64,000 nt of DNA from contig NZ_FZOR01000018.1 in the NCBI RefSeq assembly GCF_900188445.1, positions 84,603 through 148,602 of the forward strand, written 5' to 3'. Positions 52,399 to 60,683 of this stretch are shown here, piece after piece. A program made the position numbers and the translations under genes. Source of the stretch: Actinomadura meyerae. Lineage in GTDB: Bacteria; Actinomycetota; Actinomycetes; Streptosporangiales; Streptosporangiaceae. The notes beneath the pieces are model-generated. The model had not been told where the DNA came from. It did no database searches and saw only the letters and a program-made list of their open reading frames with translations. The first letter of the stretch is position 1, and every line of letters starts with the position of its first letter.

Positions 52399-53582
52399 CC
52401 AGGGTGGGTGCGGCGGCGCGGCGCGGGTCCGGCCCGGTCTGTCTCGAACCGGTCTGTCTCGAACCGGCCTGTCTCGAACCGGCCTGTCACGGTGCGGAGC
52501 ACGACCAGCACGGCCGCGAAGGCGGCCAGCCACGGCAGCCGCATCATGATCCACTCCGGGCCGCCGGGGGCCGTGTGCACTCCCTGCAGGTTACCCAACG
52601 TGAGCAGGGTCACCACGGTGACGGCCATCAGCGCGGTCTGGTGCCACAGGTAGACCGTCATCGCGGAGACGCCCGACGCGTCGAGCAGCGCGCGCACCCG
52701 GGCGTGTCGCGTCCAGCGGGTGAGGGGCCCGTGCAGCAGCACGGCGAGGCCCGTCTGGGCGAGGCCGAACGCGACGGCCGCGAGCGTCGGCGGGCTGAGG
52801 TTGGAGACCGCGGCGCCCGGCACGCCGACCATGCTCGCCGGATACCCGGCGAGCAGCACGAGCAGCGCGGTCGCGGCCGTGCCGCCGACCAGCAGCGCGA
52901 ACCCGGAGCGGCGGGAGCGCAGTGCGCCGCGCGCCCAGCCGGTGCCGAGGTAGAACGGCAGCAGCCAGGCGGTGAGGACGGTGGCCCAACCCGTCCACCC
53001 TGGCGTGTCGAGCGCGAAGCGGCCGAGGTCGATCGCGGCGGTCGCCGCGACGAGGAGCGCGGCGCCGCGCCAACCGAACCGGTCCCAGGCGGACGCGACC
53101 AGCGGGCCGCATGCCGTCAGCACCGCGTACACGCAGAGGAACCACAGCGGGCTGAGGACCAGCTCGACCATCGTCCGCACCGTGCCGGACGAGAACCCCG
53201 CCCACCGCAGGGCGGCGGCGGCCGGGATCCACGCGAGGGCCAGGACGGGCAGCGGCCGCGCGAACCGGGTCAGGCGCCGCCGCATCAGCGTCCCCCACGC
53301 CTCGCCGGGGCGCCGCGACTTCGCCGCCGCGTAACCGCCGACCAGGAAGAACACGGCGAGCGTCTGGAAGACCCAGGAGATCGGGGCGAGGTAGGGCATC
53401 GCCTTCAGCGGGCTGGTGACGTGCAGGTCGCGGCCCGAGGGGCCCGCGACTAACGCGGTGACCAGCCAGTGGCCGAGGACGACGCCCAGGATGGCGAGTA
53501 CGCGCAGCGCGTCCACCGCATGGTCGCGCTCCGGCACTGGAGCGAGACGGACGATCGCCTCTCCCGGTCGCGCGTCAAGCAT
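52392..53582 (-). CDS. Membrane acyltransferase (OafA/acyltransferase-3 type)
   Basis: A 396-aa protein with about ten transmembrane segments. The N-terminal RDHAVDALRVLAILGVVLGHWLV, with its Asp/Arg and the His in GHW, is typical of acyltransferase-3 proteins that O-acylate sugars or glycolipids. The C-terminus ends in pentapeptide repeats of RFETD type encoded by 15-bp units. It sits between two DUF1023 genes, overlapping both, so the three are one operon; modification of an envelope component is suggested. Confidence 0.82.
   Translation of the reverse strand: MLDARPGEAIVRLAPVPERDHAVDALRVLAILGVVLGHWLVTALVAGPSGRDLHVTSPLKAMPYLAPISWVFQTLAVFFLVGGYAAAKSRRPGEAWGTLMRRRLTRFARPLPVLALAWIPAAAALRWAGFSSGTVRTMVELVLSPLWFLCVYAVLTACGPLVASAWDRFGWRGAALLVAATAAIDLGRFALDTPGWTGWATVLTAWLLPFYLGTGWARGALRSRRSGFALLVGGTAATALLVLLAGYPASMVGVPGAAVSNLSPPTLAAVAFGLAQTGLAVLLHGPLTRWTRHARVRALLDASGVSAMTVYLWHQTALMAVTVVTLLTLGNLQGVHTAPGGPEWIMMRLPWLAAFAAVLVVLRTVTGRFETGRFETDRFETDRAGPAPRRRTHPGW
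52435..52479. repeat. In-frame 15-bp tandem repeat in the acyltransferase 3' end
   Basis: CGGTCTGTCTCGAAC twice and CGGCCTGTCTCGAAC once, followed by a degenerate fourth unit, encode RFETD/G units in the cytoplasmic tail. Confidence 0.9.
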
Positions 53583-54627
53583 GGACGGCCCCCGCACGGA
53601 TGGCCCCCGCGTGGCCGGCCTCTGCGGTGTGGCCGAGGGCGATGAGGGTGAGGTTGCGCAGCGCGCGCGAGCCGGGCTTGAGGTAGGCGCTGTGCGGGCC
53701 GGTGCCGGCGTCGAACCGGAGTGCGCCGAAGCGCGGCGAGACGGGGTCCGTGCCGAAGCCGAGCCCTGCGAAGTGGACGTTGGGCACGTAGCGCATCCAG
53801 TCGCCCTTGGAACGGCCCGCCCACACGCGCGCGGACGTCCCGAGGTCGGAGGCCGTGTCCACCGTCGTGCCGGGGCTGCCGAAGACCGCGATGTCGTCCA
53901 CGGGAAGCGGCGCCAGATGCGGGGCGGCCTTCGCGCAGACCACCGAGCCGTAGCTGTGGCAGAGCAACGCGAACCGCGCGTGCCCGTTCACCTGGTGGAT
54001 ACCGCTGAGGAACCGTTCCAGCCCGCGCGCGCCGTCCTCCGCCCGGCTGCTCGTGAGGACGGCCGTGCTCAGCGTGGAGGGCGAGTCGTAGCCGAGCCAG
54101 GCGATGACCGCGAACCGCGAAAGCGGAACGTCGGCGCGGGCTTCATGGCCGCGCGCTTCCTGAGCACGGGCCTGCTGGGCATGGGCTTCCTGGGCACGGG
54201 CTGCCTGGGCACGGGCCTCCTGATAGAGGGCTCGGCTGCCGCCGCCGACGAACTTGGGGGAGTCGTAGTTGGCCAGCGTGTTGTCAGCGCCGGGGATGAC
54301 GACGGCGATGCGGTCGGCGTGCTCCAGGTCGCCGATGACTTCGACGGCTCGTCCAGATCCGCGCGGGTCGAAGGCAAGGAATCGTCTGCCCGGTGTGAGG
54401 AACGCGGACAGCGCGCGCGCCCGGTCCTCATCGTGGACGCGTTCCGCCGTGGTCAGCGCCCGCCCGATGTCCCGCCCGGTGGCCTGGTATCGGGCGGCCA
54501 AGGCCGATGCGGACAGCGCGGGCAACGGCCCGGGGGCTTCGTACGGGTCGGCGGGCACCGCCGCGGGGGCCACCGAGCCCGCCGCGAGCAGCGAGACGGC
54601 GGAGAGAGACTGGCGCACACCCGGCAT
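53575..54627 (-). CDS. DUF1023 alpha/beta hydrolase, secreted (copy 2)
   Basis: A 350-aa paralogue of copy 1. A short signal peptide (MPGVRQSLSAVSLLAAGSVAPA) leads to VAVVIPGADNTL and LLCHSYGSVVCA, then IAVFGSPGTTV and GFGTDPVSPRFG. It carries an Ala/Gln/Glu-rich insertion (RAQEA-type pentads, 54155-54229) absent from copy 1. The start ATG 54627 is preceded by a GGAAGG ribosome site held within a strong hairpin. First gene of the three-gene operon. Confidence 0.82.
   Translation of the reverse strand: MPGVRQSLSAVSLLAAGSVAPAAVPADPYEAPGPLPALSASALAARYQATGRDIGRALTTAERVHDEDRARALSAFLTPGRRFLAFDPRGSGRAVEVIGDLEHADRIAVVIPGADNTLANYDSPKFVGGGSRALYQEARAQAARAQEAHAQQARAQEARGHEARADVPLSRFAVIAWLGYDSPSTLSTAVLTSSRAEDGARGLERFLSGIHQVNGHARFALLCHSYGSVVCAKAAPHLAPLPVDDIAVFGSPGTTVDTASDLGTSARVWAGRSKGDWMRYVPNVHFAGLGFGTDPVSPRFGALRFDAGTGPHSAYLKPGSRALRNLTLIALGHTAEAGHAGAIRAGAVHA
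54155..54229. repeat. Five 15-bp in-frame repeats in DUF1023 copy 2
   Basis: Units of GCTTCCTGGGCACGG type run five times (54155-54229), encoding RAQEA-like pentads in the insertion between conserved segments. Confidence 0.85.
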
Positions 54628-54637
54628 CGGGCCCGTC

Positions 54638-54673
54638 CTTCCTGGTCAGTGGTTCGCAGCACTGACCAGGAAG
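54638..54673 (-). promoter_or_regulatory. Hairpin that may hide the ribosome binding site of DUF1023 copy 2
   Basis: Minus-strand arms 54660-54673 and 54638-54651 form a perfect 14-bp stem with 8-nt loop. The 3' arm contains the AGGAAG part of the ribosome site, about ten bases before ATG 54627. It could act as a translational switch or as the terminator of the upstream response regulator gene. Confidence 0.5.
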
Positions 54674-54772
54674 GTAGAAATCAGGCACCCGGACGGGGAT
54701 CCATCGGCGGAGCCGTCTTGCGGCCTGCCACCGCGGTCCGACGGAGTGCCTCCCAGGTATCACACCGGGGGG

Positions 54773-55438
54773 TCAGTCGCCGGGCCTGACGAGCCCGACC
54801 TCGTAGGCGTAGACGATCGCCTGCGGGCGGTCCCGCAGCCCGAGCTTCATCAGGATCCGCCCGAAGTGGGTCTTGACGGTCTGCTCCGCGACGACGAGCT
54901 TCGCGGCGATCTCCCCGTTGGACAGGCCCCGCGCCACCAGAGTCAGGACCTCGGTCTCCCGCTCGGTCAGCTCCTCCAGCCGCCGGCGGGACGGGGCGCG
55001 CGGCCCGCCGAGCCGGGAGAACTCCGCGATCAGCCGCCGGGTGACCGACGGCGACAGCAGCGCGTCGCCCGCCGCGATGACCCGCACCGCGTCGGCCAGC
55101 TCGGACGCGGACGCGTCCTTCAGCAGGAACCCGCTGGCCCCCGCCCGCAGCGCCGCGTAGACGTAGTCGTCCAGGTCGAACGTCGTCAGCATCAGGACCT
55201 TCGGGACGGCACCGGACGTCCCCGAGAGGAGCCGGCGGGTCGCCTCCAGGCCGTCCATCACCGGCATGCGGACGTCCATCATCACCACGTCCGGGGACAG
55301 CTCCGCGATGGTCCGCAGCCCCTCCTCGCCGTTCACCGCCTCGCCGACGACCTCGATGTCCGGCTGGGCGTTCAGCAGCACGCCGAACCCGGCGCGCACC
55401 ATGCCCTGGTCGTCGACGATCACGACCCGGATCGTCAC
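54773..55438 (-). CDS. Response regulator, NarL/LuxR family
   Basis: A 221-aa regulator: DD pair, phosphoacceptor Asp in VVMMDVRMPVMDG, Thr in LMLTTFD, Lys in FLLKDAS; C-terminal LuxR helix-turn-helix ELTEREVEVLTLVARGLSNGEIA-type. GTG 55438 overlaps the kinase stop. Partner of the kinase at 55435-56754; downstream the DUF1023/acyltransferase operon starts 145 bp away and could be a target. Confidence 0.9.
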   Translation of the reverse strand: MTIRVVIVDDQGMVRAGFGVLLNAQPDIEVVGEAVNGEEGLRTIAELSPDVVMMDVRMPVMDGLEATRRLLSGTSGAVPKVLMLTTFDLDDYVYAALRAGASGFLLKDASASELADAVRVIAAGDALLSPSVTRRLIAEFSRLGGPRAPSRRRLEELTERETEVLTLVARGLSNGEIAAKLVVAEQTVKTHFGRILMKLGLRDRPQAIVYAYEVGLVRPGD

Positions 55439-56754
55439 GTCGCCTCCCGCGCCCTCAGCGGCAGCGTGGCGGTCACGGCGAATCCTCCCTCGGCGGTGGG
55501 GCGGGCGGTCAGCTCGCCGCCCAGCGCGGCGGCCCGCTCCCGCATCCCGACCAGCCCGTGGCCGCCGCCGGGCAGCGGCGTGCCGGGGACCTGGCCGGCG
55601 GCGGGCGGGCCGTTCACGACGCCGAGCCACACTAGTCCGTCATCTCGGGACACTTCGACGTCCACCCGGGAACCGGGCGCGTGCCGCATCGCGTTGCTCA
55701 GCGCCTCCTGGACGATCCGGAACGCGGTGAGGCCCACGCCCGGCGGCAGCCCGGCGAGGTCGCCGCCGAGCCGCGTCCCGACCCGCAGGCCCGCGCCCCG
55801 GGCGTTCGCGACCAGCTCGTCCAGCCGGTCGAGGCCCGGCTGCGGGGCGGTCTCGGCGCCGTCCTCGGCGCGCAGCACGCCGAGGATCCGGCGCAGCTCG
55901 GTCAGCGCGTCCAGCGCGGTCGCGCGGATCTCGGCGAGGTCCCGCCGGGTCTCGTCCGGGACGTCCGCCACCTTGTACGGCGCCGCCTCCGCCTGGATCG
56001 CGATCATCGACATGTGGTGCGCGACGACGTCGTGCAGCTCCCGCGCGATCCGCTGCCGCTCGGTCAGCACGGCCTCGGCGTCCCGGTGCCGCCGCTCCTG
56101 CTCGGCCAGCTCCCGCCGCGACGTGCGCCGCACCCGCACGGCGTAGCCGACCGCCAGCGGCACGAGCAGCAGCATCGACGCGCCCGGCGCCGAGTCCGGG
56201 TCCTTGAGCCACACGCCGGTGAACGACAGCAGCGCGACGCCCAGCGTGACGTCCCGCGAGCAGCGCACCGTCACCGTGTACACGCACATGAGCGCCGCGA
56301 ACGCGCCGCCCTCGGTGTAGGCGATGTCCGGCGGCCACGGGCTCAGCGCCAGCACCGCCATCCCCGCGAAGCTCATCCGCCACGCGCCCAGCGGATGCCG
56401 GTCGCGCAGGGCCAGCGGCGCGGTCACCAGCACCGCCAGCAGCAGGGCCGTGCCGTCGCCGGGGTAGCCGGCCTGCTCGGCGCGCACGGGCTCGCGCAGC
56501 ATCGAGCTGGTCCCGTTGACCATCAGGATCGTGACGAAGAGCCAGAACAGGTTCAGCACCAGCCCGTACGGCAGCCGCCCGATGCCGAGGAACCGCGTCC
56601 ACCGCAGCCCCGCCGGCCAGGGCCGGTCGAGTGGCGGCGCGGGCTCGGCCCGCCCGGTCGCGACGGCCGCCAGGATCCCGTCGCGCAGCACCGCACGCAG
56701 GAGGTTCTGCGCCTTCCCCGTCTCGTCCCCGGCCCCCGTCTCGTCCACGGCCAT
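55435..56754 (-). CDS. Sensor histidine kinase (HisKA_3 type)
   Basis: A 439-aa kinase with an N-terminal cytoplasmic stretch, about five hydrophobic segments between 60 and 205, and His241 in RQRIARELHDVVAHHMSM, the ELHDVVAH form common in actinomycete kinases. The ATPase part has QEALSNAMRHAPG and GHGLVGMRERA. ATG 56754 is chosen on the leaderless TAGCCT-N7 pattern. Divergent from the PHP gene by 84 bp. Confidence 0.9.
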   Translation of the reverse strand: MAVDETGAGDETGKAQNLLRAVLRDGILAAVATGRAEPAPPLDRPWPAGLRWTRFLGIGRLPYGLVLNLFWLFVTILMVNGTSSMLREPVRAEQAGYPGDGTALLLAVLVTAPLALRDRHPLGAWRMSFAGMAVLALSPWPPDIAYTEGGAFAALMCVYTVTVRCSRDVTLGVALLSFTGVWLKDPDSAPGASMLLLVPLAVGYAVRVRRTSRRELAEQERRHRDAEAVLTERQRIARELHDVVAHHMSMIAIQAEAAPYKVADVPDETRRDLAEIRATALDALTELRRILGVLRAEDGAETAPQPGLDRLDELVANARGAGLRVGTRLGGDLAGLPPGVGLTAFRIVQEALSNAMRHAPGSRVDVEVSRDDGLVWLGVVNGPPAAGQVPGTPLPGGGHGLVGMRERAAALGGELTARPTAEGGFAVTATLPLRAREAT

Positions 56755-56767
56755 GGCGACAAGGCTA
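56755..56767 (-). promoter_or_regulatory. Candidate leaderless -10 element for the third kinase
   Basis: On the minus strand TAGCCT (56762-56767) stands seven bases before ATG 56754. Confidence 0.45.
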
Positions 56768-56825
56768 GATACCGGACGGCCCAGACGGATGAGACCACAG
56801 TGGGACACGTCCCGTCATACCTGGG

Positions 56826-56838
56826 TACGGTGCGAGGC
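56826..56838 (+). promoter_or_regulatory. Candidate leaderless -10 element for the PHP gene
   Basis: TACGGT (56826-56831) is seven bases before GTG 56839, selecting that start among several in-frame GTGs. Confidence 0.45.
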
Positions 56839-57867
56839 GTGGAGCCCGTCGAAGCGCTGCGCCGCATCGCGTTCCTGCTGGAGCGCGCCCACGAGCCGAC
56901 CTACCGCGTGCGGGCGTTCCGCACGGCCGCCGACCTCGCCGAGCGGACGCCGCCGGACGAGCTGGCCGGCCGCGCCCGCGACGGGACGCTGACCGCCCTG
57001 CCCGGCATCGGCAAGGTCACCGCGCTGGTGATCGAGGAGGCGCTGCGCGGCGAGACCCCCGTCTACCTGCGCCGCCTGGAGGCGACCGAGGGGCAGCCCC
57101 TCGACGAGGCCGCCGCCGCGCTCCGCGCCGCGCTGAAGGGCGACCTGCACACCCACAGCGACTGGTCGGACGGCGGCTCGCCCATCCTGGAGATGGCCGA
57201 GACCGCGCGCGGCCTCGGGCACGACTACCTCGCGCTGACCGACCACTCCCCGCGCCTGAAGGTGGCCAACGGCCTGTCCGCCGACCGCCTGCGCCGCCAG
57301 CTCGACGTCGTCGCGTCGCTGAACGAGGAGCTGGCGCCGTTCCGGATCCTCACCGGGATCGAGGTCGACATCCTGGAGGACGGCACCCTCGACCAGGACC
57401 CGGACCTGCTCGAACGCCTCGACGTCGTCGTGGCCAGCGTCCACTCCAAGCTCCGCATGGACCGGGTCGCGATGACGAAGCGCATGGTCGCCGCGATCGC
57501 GAACCCGCGGGTGAACGTCCTCGGCCACTGCACCGGCCGGATCGTGAAGGCCGGCGGCAAGCGCGGCGGCCTGCGCCCCGAGTCGGAGTTCGACGCCGCC
57601 CTCGTCTTCGACGCGTGCGCCGCCTACGACGTCGCCGTCGAGATCAACTCGCGCCCGGAGCGCCTCGACCCGCCGAAGCGGCTGCTGCGCGTCGCCGCCG
57701 AGGCGGGCTGCCGCTTCTCCATCGACTCCGACGCCCACGCACCGGGCCAGCTCGACTGGCAGCCCTTCGGCTGCGAGCGCGCCGCCCGGTGCGGAGTCGA
57801 GGCGTCCCAACTCGTCAACACCCTCCCCGCCGACGACCTGGTCACCTGGACCCGCGCCAAACTCTGA
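56839..57867 (+). CDS. PHP-domain phosphoesterase with N-terminal helix-hairpin-helix region
   Basis: A 342-aa protein combining an N-terminal segment like the DNA-binding part of polymerase X (helix-hairpin-helix LPGIGKVTALVIEEAL) with a C-terminal PHP phosphoesterase. PHP metal ligands: KGDLHTHSDWSDG, LTDHSPR, GIEVDI, ASVHSKL, GHCTGRI and SIDSDAHAPG. The polymerase domain of family X is absent, so it resembles the polX-type N- and C-terminal parts without nucleotidyltransferase. It may be a DNA repair phosphatase or histidinol-phosphatase-like enzyme. Confidence 0.88.
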   Translation: MEPVEALRRIAFLLERAHEPTYRVRAFRTAADLAERTPPDELAGRARDGTLTALPGIGKVTALVIEEALRGETPVYLRRLEATEGQPLDEAAAALRAALKGDLHTHSDWSDGGSPILEMAETARGLGHDYLALTDHSPRLKVANGLSADRLRRQLDVVASLNEELAPFRILTGIEVDILEDGTLDQDPDLLERLDVVVASVHSKLRMDRVAMTKRMVAAIANPRVNVLGHCTGRIVKAGGKRGGLRPESEFDAALVFDACAAYDVAVEINSRPERLDPPKRLLRVAAEAGCRFSIDSDAHAPGQLDWQPFGCERAARCGVEASQLVNTLPADDLVTWTRAKL

Positions 57868-57877
57868 CGCCCGTCCG

Positions 57878-57919
57878 CCCGGTTGGCCGTCCGCCGATCC
57901 ACCCGGTTGGCCGTCCGCC
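57878..57919. repeat. 18-bp direct repeat downstream of the PHP gene
   Basis: CCCGGTTGGCCGTCCGCC appears at 57878-57895 and 57902-57919 (24-bp period), near the terminator hairpin. Confidence 0.7.
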
Positions 57920-57944
57920 CGTCCGCCCGGCCGGGGCGGCCGGG

Positions 57945-57984
57945 GCCGGCCGGTCCCGGCTGTGACAGGCCGAGACCGGCCGGC
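57945..57984. terminator. Bidirectional terminator between convergent genes
   Basis: GCCGGCCGGTC at 57945-57955 pairs with 57974-57984 (11-bp stem, long loop) between the PHP and depolymerase stops. Confidence 0.6.
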
Positions 57985-58005
57985 GCGGTCCGCGGTGAGT
58001 GCGGG

Positions 58006-59019
58006 TCAGCCGCCGAGGGCGTGGACCATGCGCATGATGGTCTCGATCTGCTTGCCGCCCTTCATGTCGTAGGCGGTGTCGCCGCCGTAGCCCCACCAGT
58101 TCCAGCAGCCCTGCGGGTTGCCGCCCGTCCAGCTCGACGCGGTCGCCTGCGGGTACAGGACGATCGTCGCGTTGGTGTCGGCGTACTCGTTGAGGTAGGT
58201 CTTCGTCGCGAACGTGGTGCCGACGAGGCTGCGGCCCTGCTGGCATCCGTGCAGCGCGACCATCAGCCGGCACGTGCCCGATTCGCATGCGCTCGGGACG
58301 TAGGCGTAGCCCTTGCCGTCCATGCTGATGGACGAGGCGCTGCCGTTCGGGGCGTAGGCGTTCTGGTCGAACTCCATGAGCGTCCCGCCCGGCGTGGACG
58401 CGGGCGGCGCCACGCTGCCGTACAGGTGCGCGAGCATCGCGCCTTCAGGGTCGTCGCCGCACGAGTTGATGTAGGGCGTGTAGGTCGCCGAGCACGGGTT
58501 GGGGCCGATGGGGCTCACCCACGCGTGCCCCGCCGGGGACGTCTTGTTGTAGGAGACGGCGGCCCCGAAATCGCGGTGGAAACCGGCGAGCCCGTCGTTC
58601 ACCGACTGCTTGACCGTGATGTCGTTCGTCCCGTGGTAGATCCAGACTGGATGCCCCGCCAGGTTCGCCACAGAGTCGATGCGCCCCTGCGCCGCCCGGT
58701 CGCGGGCCGTGCGCTCCAGCTCCGCCGGGTTGTCGTCGTACAGGTCGTTCATGCACGCGAGCTGCGCGGTGACCACGCTCCCGCGGGCGCAGTGGTAGGG
58801 GCCCGCGCTGAAGATGCCGGCGCCCTTGAACGTCCCCGAGTAGGCGACGTGCAGCTGGTCCGCCATGTATCCGCCGGATGAGATCCCGCTGACGTAGGAG
58901 GCGCTGATGGTGTGCTGCGGGAGCGTTGCGGGAAGCGGCGCGGCGGCCGCGGACGGGGCGGCGGTGGCCGCCGTGAGGGCGAGTGCCGCGGCGGCGGCGA
59001 GGATCGGGGTGGGTTTCAT
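58006..59019 (-). CDS. Secreted short-chain polyhydroxyalkanoate depolymerase-like, catalytic domain type 2
   Basis: A 337-aa exported esterase with signal peptide (MKPTPILAAAAALALTAATA). The lipase box GISSGGYMA, nucleophile Ser48, is near the N-terminus while the oxyanion HGCQQG is near the C-terminus, the circular permutation that defines type 2 extracellular PHA depolymerases. Asp in GTNDITV and His in GHAWVSP complete the triad. Six Cys suggest disulfides. No separate substrate-binding domain is attached. Likely attacks polyhydroxybutyrate or related polyesters outside the cell. Confidence 0.82.
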   Translation of the reverse strand: MKPTPILAAAAALALTAATAAPSAAAAPLPATLPQHTISASYVSGISSGGYMADQLHVAYSGTFKGAGIFSAGPYHCARGSVVTAQLACMNDLYDDNPAELERTARDRAAQGRIDSVANLAGHPVWIYHGTNDITVKQSVNDGLAGFHRDFGAAVSYNKTSPAGHAWVSPIGPNPCSATYTPYINSCGDDPEGAMLAHLYGSVAPPASTPGGTLMEFDQNAYAPNGSASSISMDGKGYAYVPSACESGTCRLMVALHGCQQGRSLVGTTFATKTYLNEYADTNATIVLYPQATASSWTGGNPQGCWNWWGYGGDTAYDMKGGKQIETIMRMVHALGG

Positions 59020-59064
59020 GACACGAGACCTCCTCGGTTCCGGTGTCAGGTGAGGCTTCCGGTG

Positions 59065-60423
59065 TCAGGAGAGGGAGCAGGTGTTGACGAGGTCGCCGGA
59101 CGCCGGGCGGGCGAGCGTCGCGCTCCGCGGCGGGGGCGTGCCGTTCCGCGTCCAGGATTCGAGGGCCGTGAAGGCGGTGCGCATGCACGGGAGGAGGGGG
59201 CGGAGGCGGTCGGGGTAGGTGTCGTAAAGGCCGTCGGTGTGGTTGGCGGCCTCCAGCCGGTAGTAGCGGTAAGGGGCCTTTCCTCGGGCGCGGACGAGTT
59301 TCGCGTAGACGTCGGAGTCGGTGCCGATCGGCAGGAGCGAGTCGTAGGTTCCCTGGAGGGTTATCAGGGGTTTGCGGATCCGGCCGGTGAGGGAGACGCG
59401 GGCCACGGCGCGATGGACTTCCTTCGGGCGGGCGGCGTAGTTGTAATCGGCTTCCGGGCCGGTGTAGGCGGGGTCGAACTCCTCGCGGTAGATGCGCTGG
59501 GTGAGTTCCCAGTAGACCTGGTCGTGGAACGGCCAGAGGAACTCCGAGCCGGGCGCCAGGCCCGCTTTCAGCAGCGCCTTGTGCGCGGACGGGTCGCCGG
59601 TCGCCGCGTAGGACGGGTAGGCGCGCAGGATGGACGGCAGGTAGGTGAACAGGTTGGGGCCGCCGGCGCGCCAGAGCGTGCCTTCGGCGTCGATGCCGCC
59701 GTCGTAGAGTTCCGGCCGGTTCTCCAACTGCCAGCGGACGAGGTAGCCGCCGTTGGAGATGCCCGCCGCGTAGGTGCGGCCGGGGGCGCGTCCGTAGTGC
59801 TGCGCGACGGTCTTCTTCGCGGCGCGGGTGAGCTCGGTCAGGCGGTGGTTCCATTCGGCGATGGCGTCGCCGGGGCGGCGGCCGTCCTGGTAGAACTCCG
59901 TGCCGCTGTTGCCCTTGTCGGTCGCGGCGTAGGCGTAGCCCTTGCCGAGTGCCCAGTCGGAGATGGTGACGTCGTTGGCGTACTGGCGGCGGTTGCCGGG
60001 AGAGCCCGCGACGACGAGGCCGCCGTTCCAGTGGTCGGGCAGGCGGATGACGAACTGCGCGTCGTGGTTCCAGCCGTGGTTGGTGTTGAAGGCGGAGTCG
60101 TCCGGGAAGTAGCCGTCGAGCTGGACGCCGGGGACGCCTGATGGGTTGCGCGTCCCGGCGGCGTGCAGGCCGGCGAAGTCGGCCGGGACGGTGTGCCCGG
60201 AGGCGACCGTCCCGGCGGTGGTGAGGTCGGCCAGGCGGGCGGACACCAGCTTCTCGGCGCCCGGAACGGTGAGCGCGCGTTCCGGCGCGCGTTCCGGTGC
60301 GCCTCCCGGGGCGTGTCCAGGTGCGCGTTCCTGCGTCTGGGCGGAGGCCGCGGGTGCGGCGAGGGCCGCGACGAGCGCGCCGGCGGCGAGGCCGGCGGTC
60401 AGGGCGGCGGTGCGGACGGGCAT
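59065..60423 (-). CDS. Secreted tannase/3-hydroxybutyrate oligomer hydrolase-like esterase
   Basis: A 452-aa exported alpha/beta hydrolase. ATG 60423 has GAGGAG five bases upstream and begins a signal peptide (VRTAALTAGLAAGALVAALAAPAASA). Following is an E/P/A-rich linker, then LPDHWNGGLVVAGSPGNRR, nucleophile block AAGISNGGYLVRWQLEN and His in AANHTDGLYD. This layout fits tannase/feruloyl esterase and D-3-hydroxybutyrate oligomer hydrolase relatives. It precedes the depolymerase on the same strand by 45 bp, suggesting successive steps of polymer and oligomer degradation. Confidence 0.75.
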   Translation of the reverse strand: MPVRTAALTAGLAAGALVAALAAPAASAQTQERAPGHAPGGAPERAPERALTVPGAEKLVSARLADLTTAGTVASGHTVPADFAGLHAAGTRNPSGVPGVQLDGYFPDDSAFNTNHGWNHDAQFVIRLPDHWNGGLVVAGSPGNRRQYANDVTISDWALGKGYAYAATDKGNSGTEFYQDGRRPGDAIAEWNHRLTELTRAAKKTVAQHYGRAPGRTYAAGISNGGYLVRWQLENRPELYDGGIDAEGTLWRAGGPNLFTYLPSILRAYPSYAATGDPSAHKALLKAGLAPGSEFLWPFHDQVYWELTQRIYREEFDPAYTGPEADYNYAARPKEVHRAVARVSLTGRIRKPLITLQGTYDSLLPIGTDSDVYAKLVRARGKAPYRYYRLEAANHTDGLYDTYPDRLRPLLPCMRTAFTALESWTRNGTPPPRSATLARPASGDLVNTCSLS

Positions 60424-60683
60424 TCCGGCTCCTCGGATCGGCGTCGGGTCGTCCGCCATGGTGGGCACCCGTTGTGACCGCGACCACGTGGCGCGTCCAC
60501 ATAACGGCGGAGGTCGCCATGTGCGGGCCGCGCTGACCTGCGCGTGATGTGGATCACGGCCGTATCGGCCGGTCGGAATATGGTGGCCGCTCACATGGTC
60601 CGGCCGACGGGCGCGACCTAGCGTTCCCGGTCACGAGGGCCCGGTGTGTCTCGGGTCACCTTAGACGAGTTTGGGGAGGGCGC

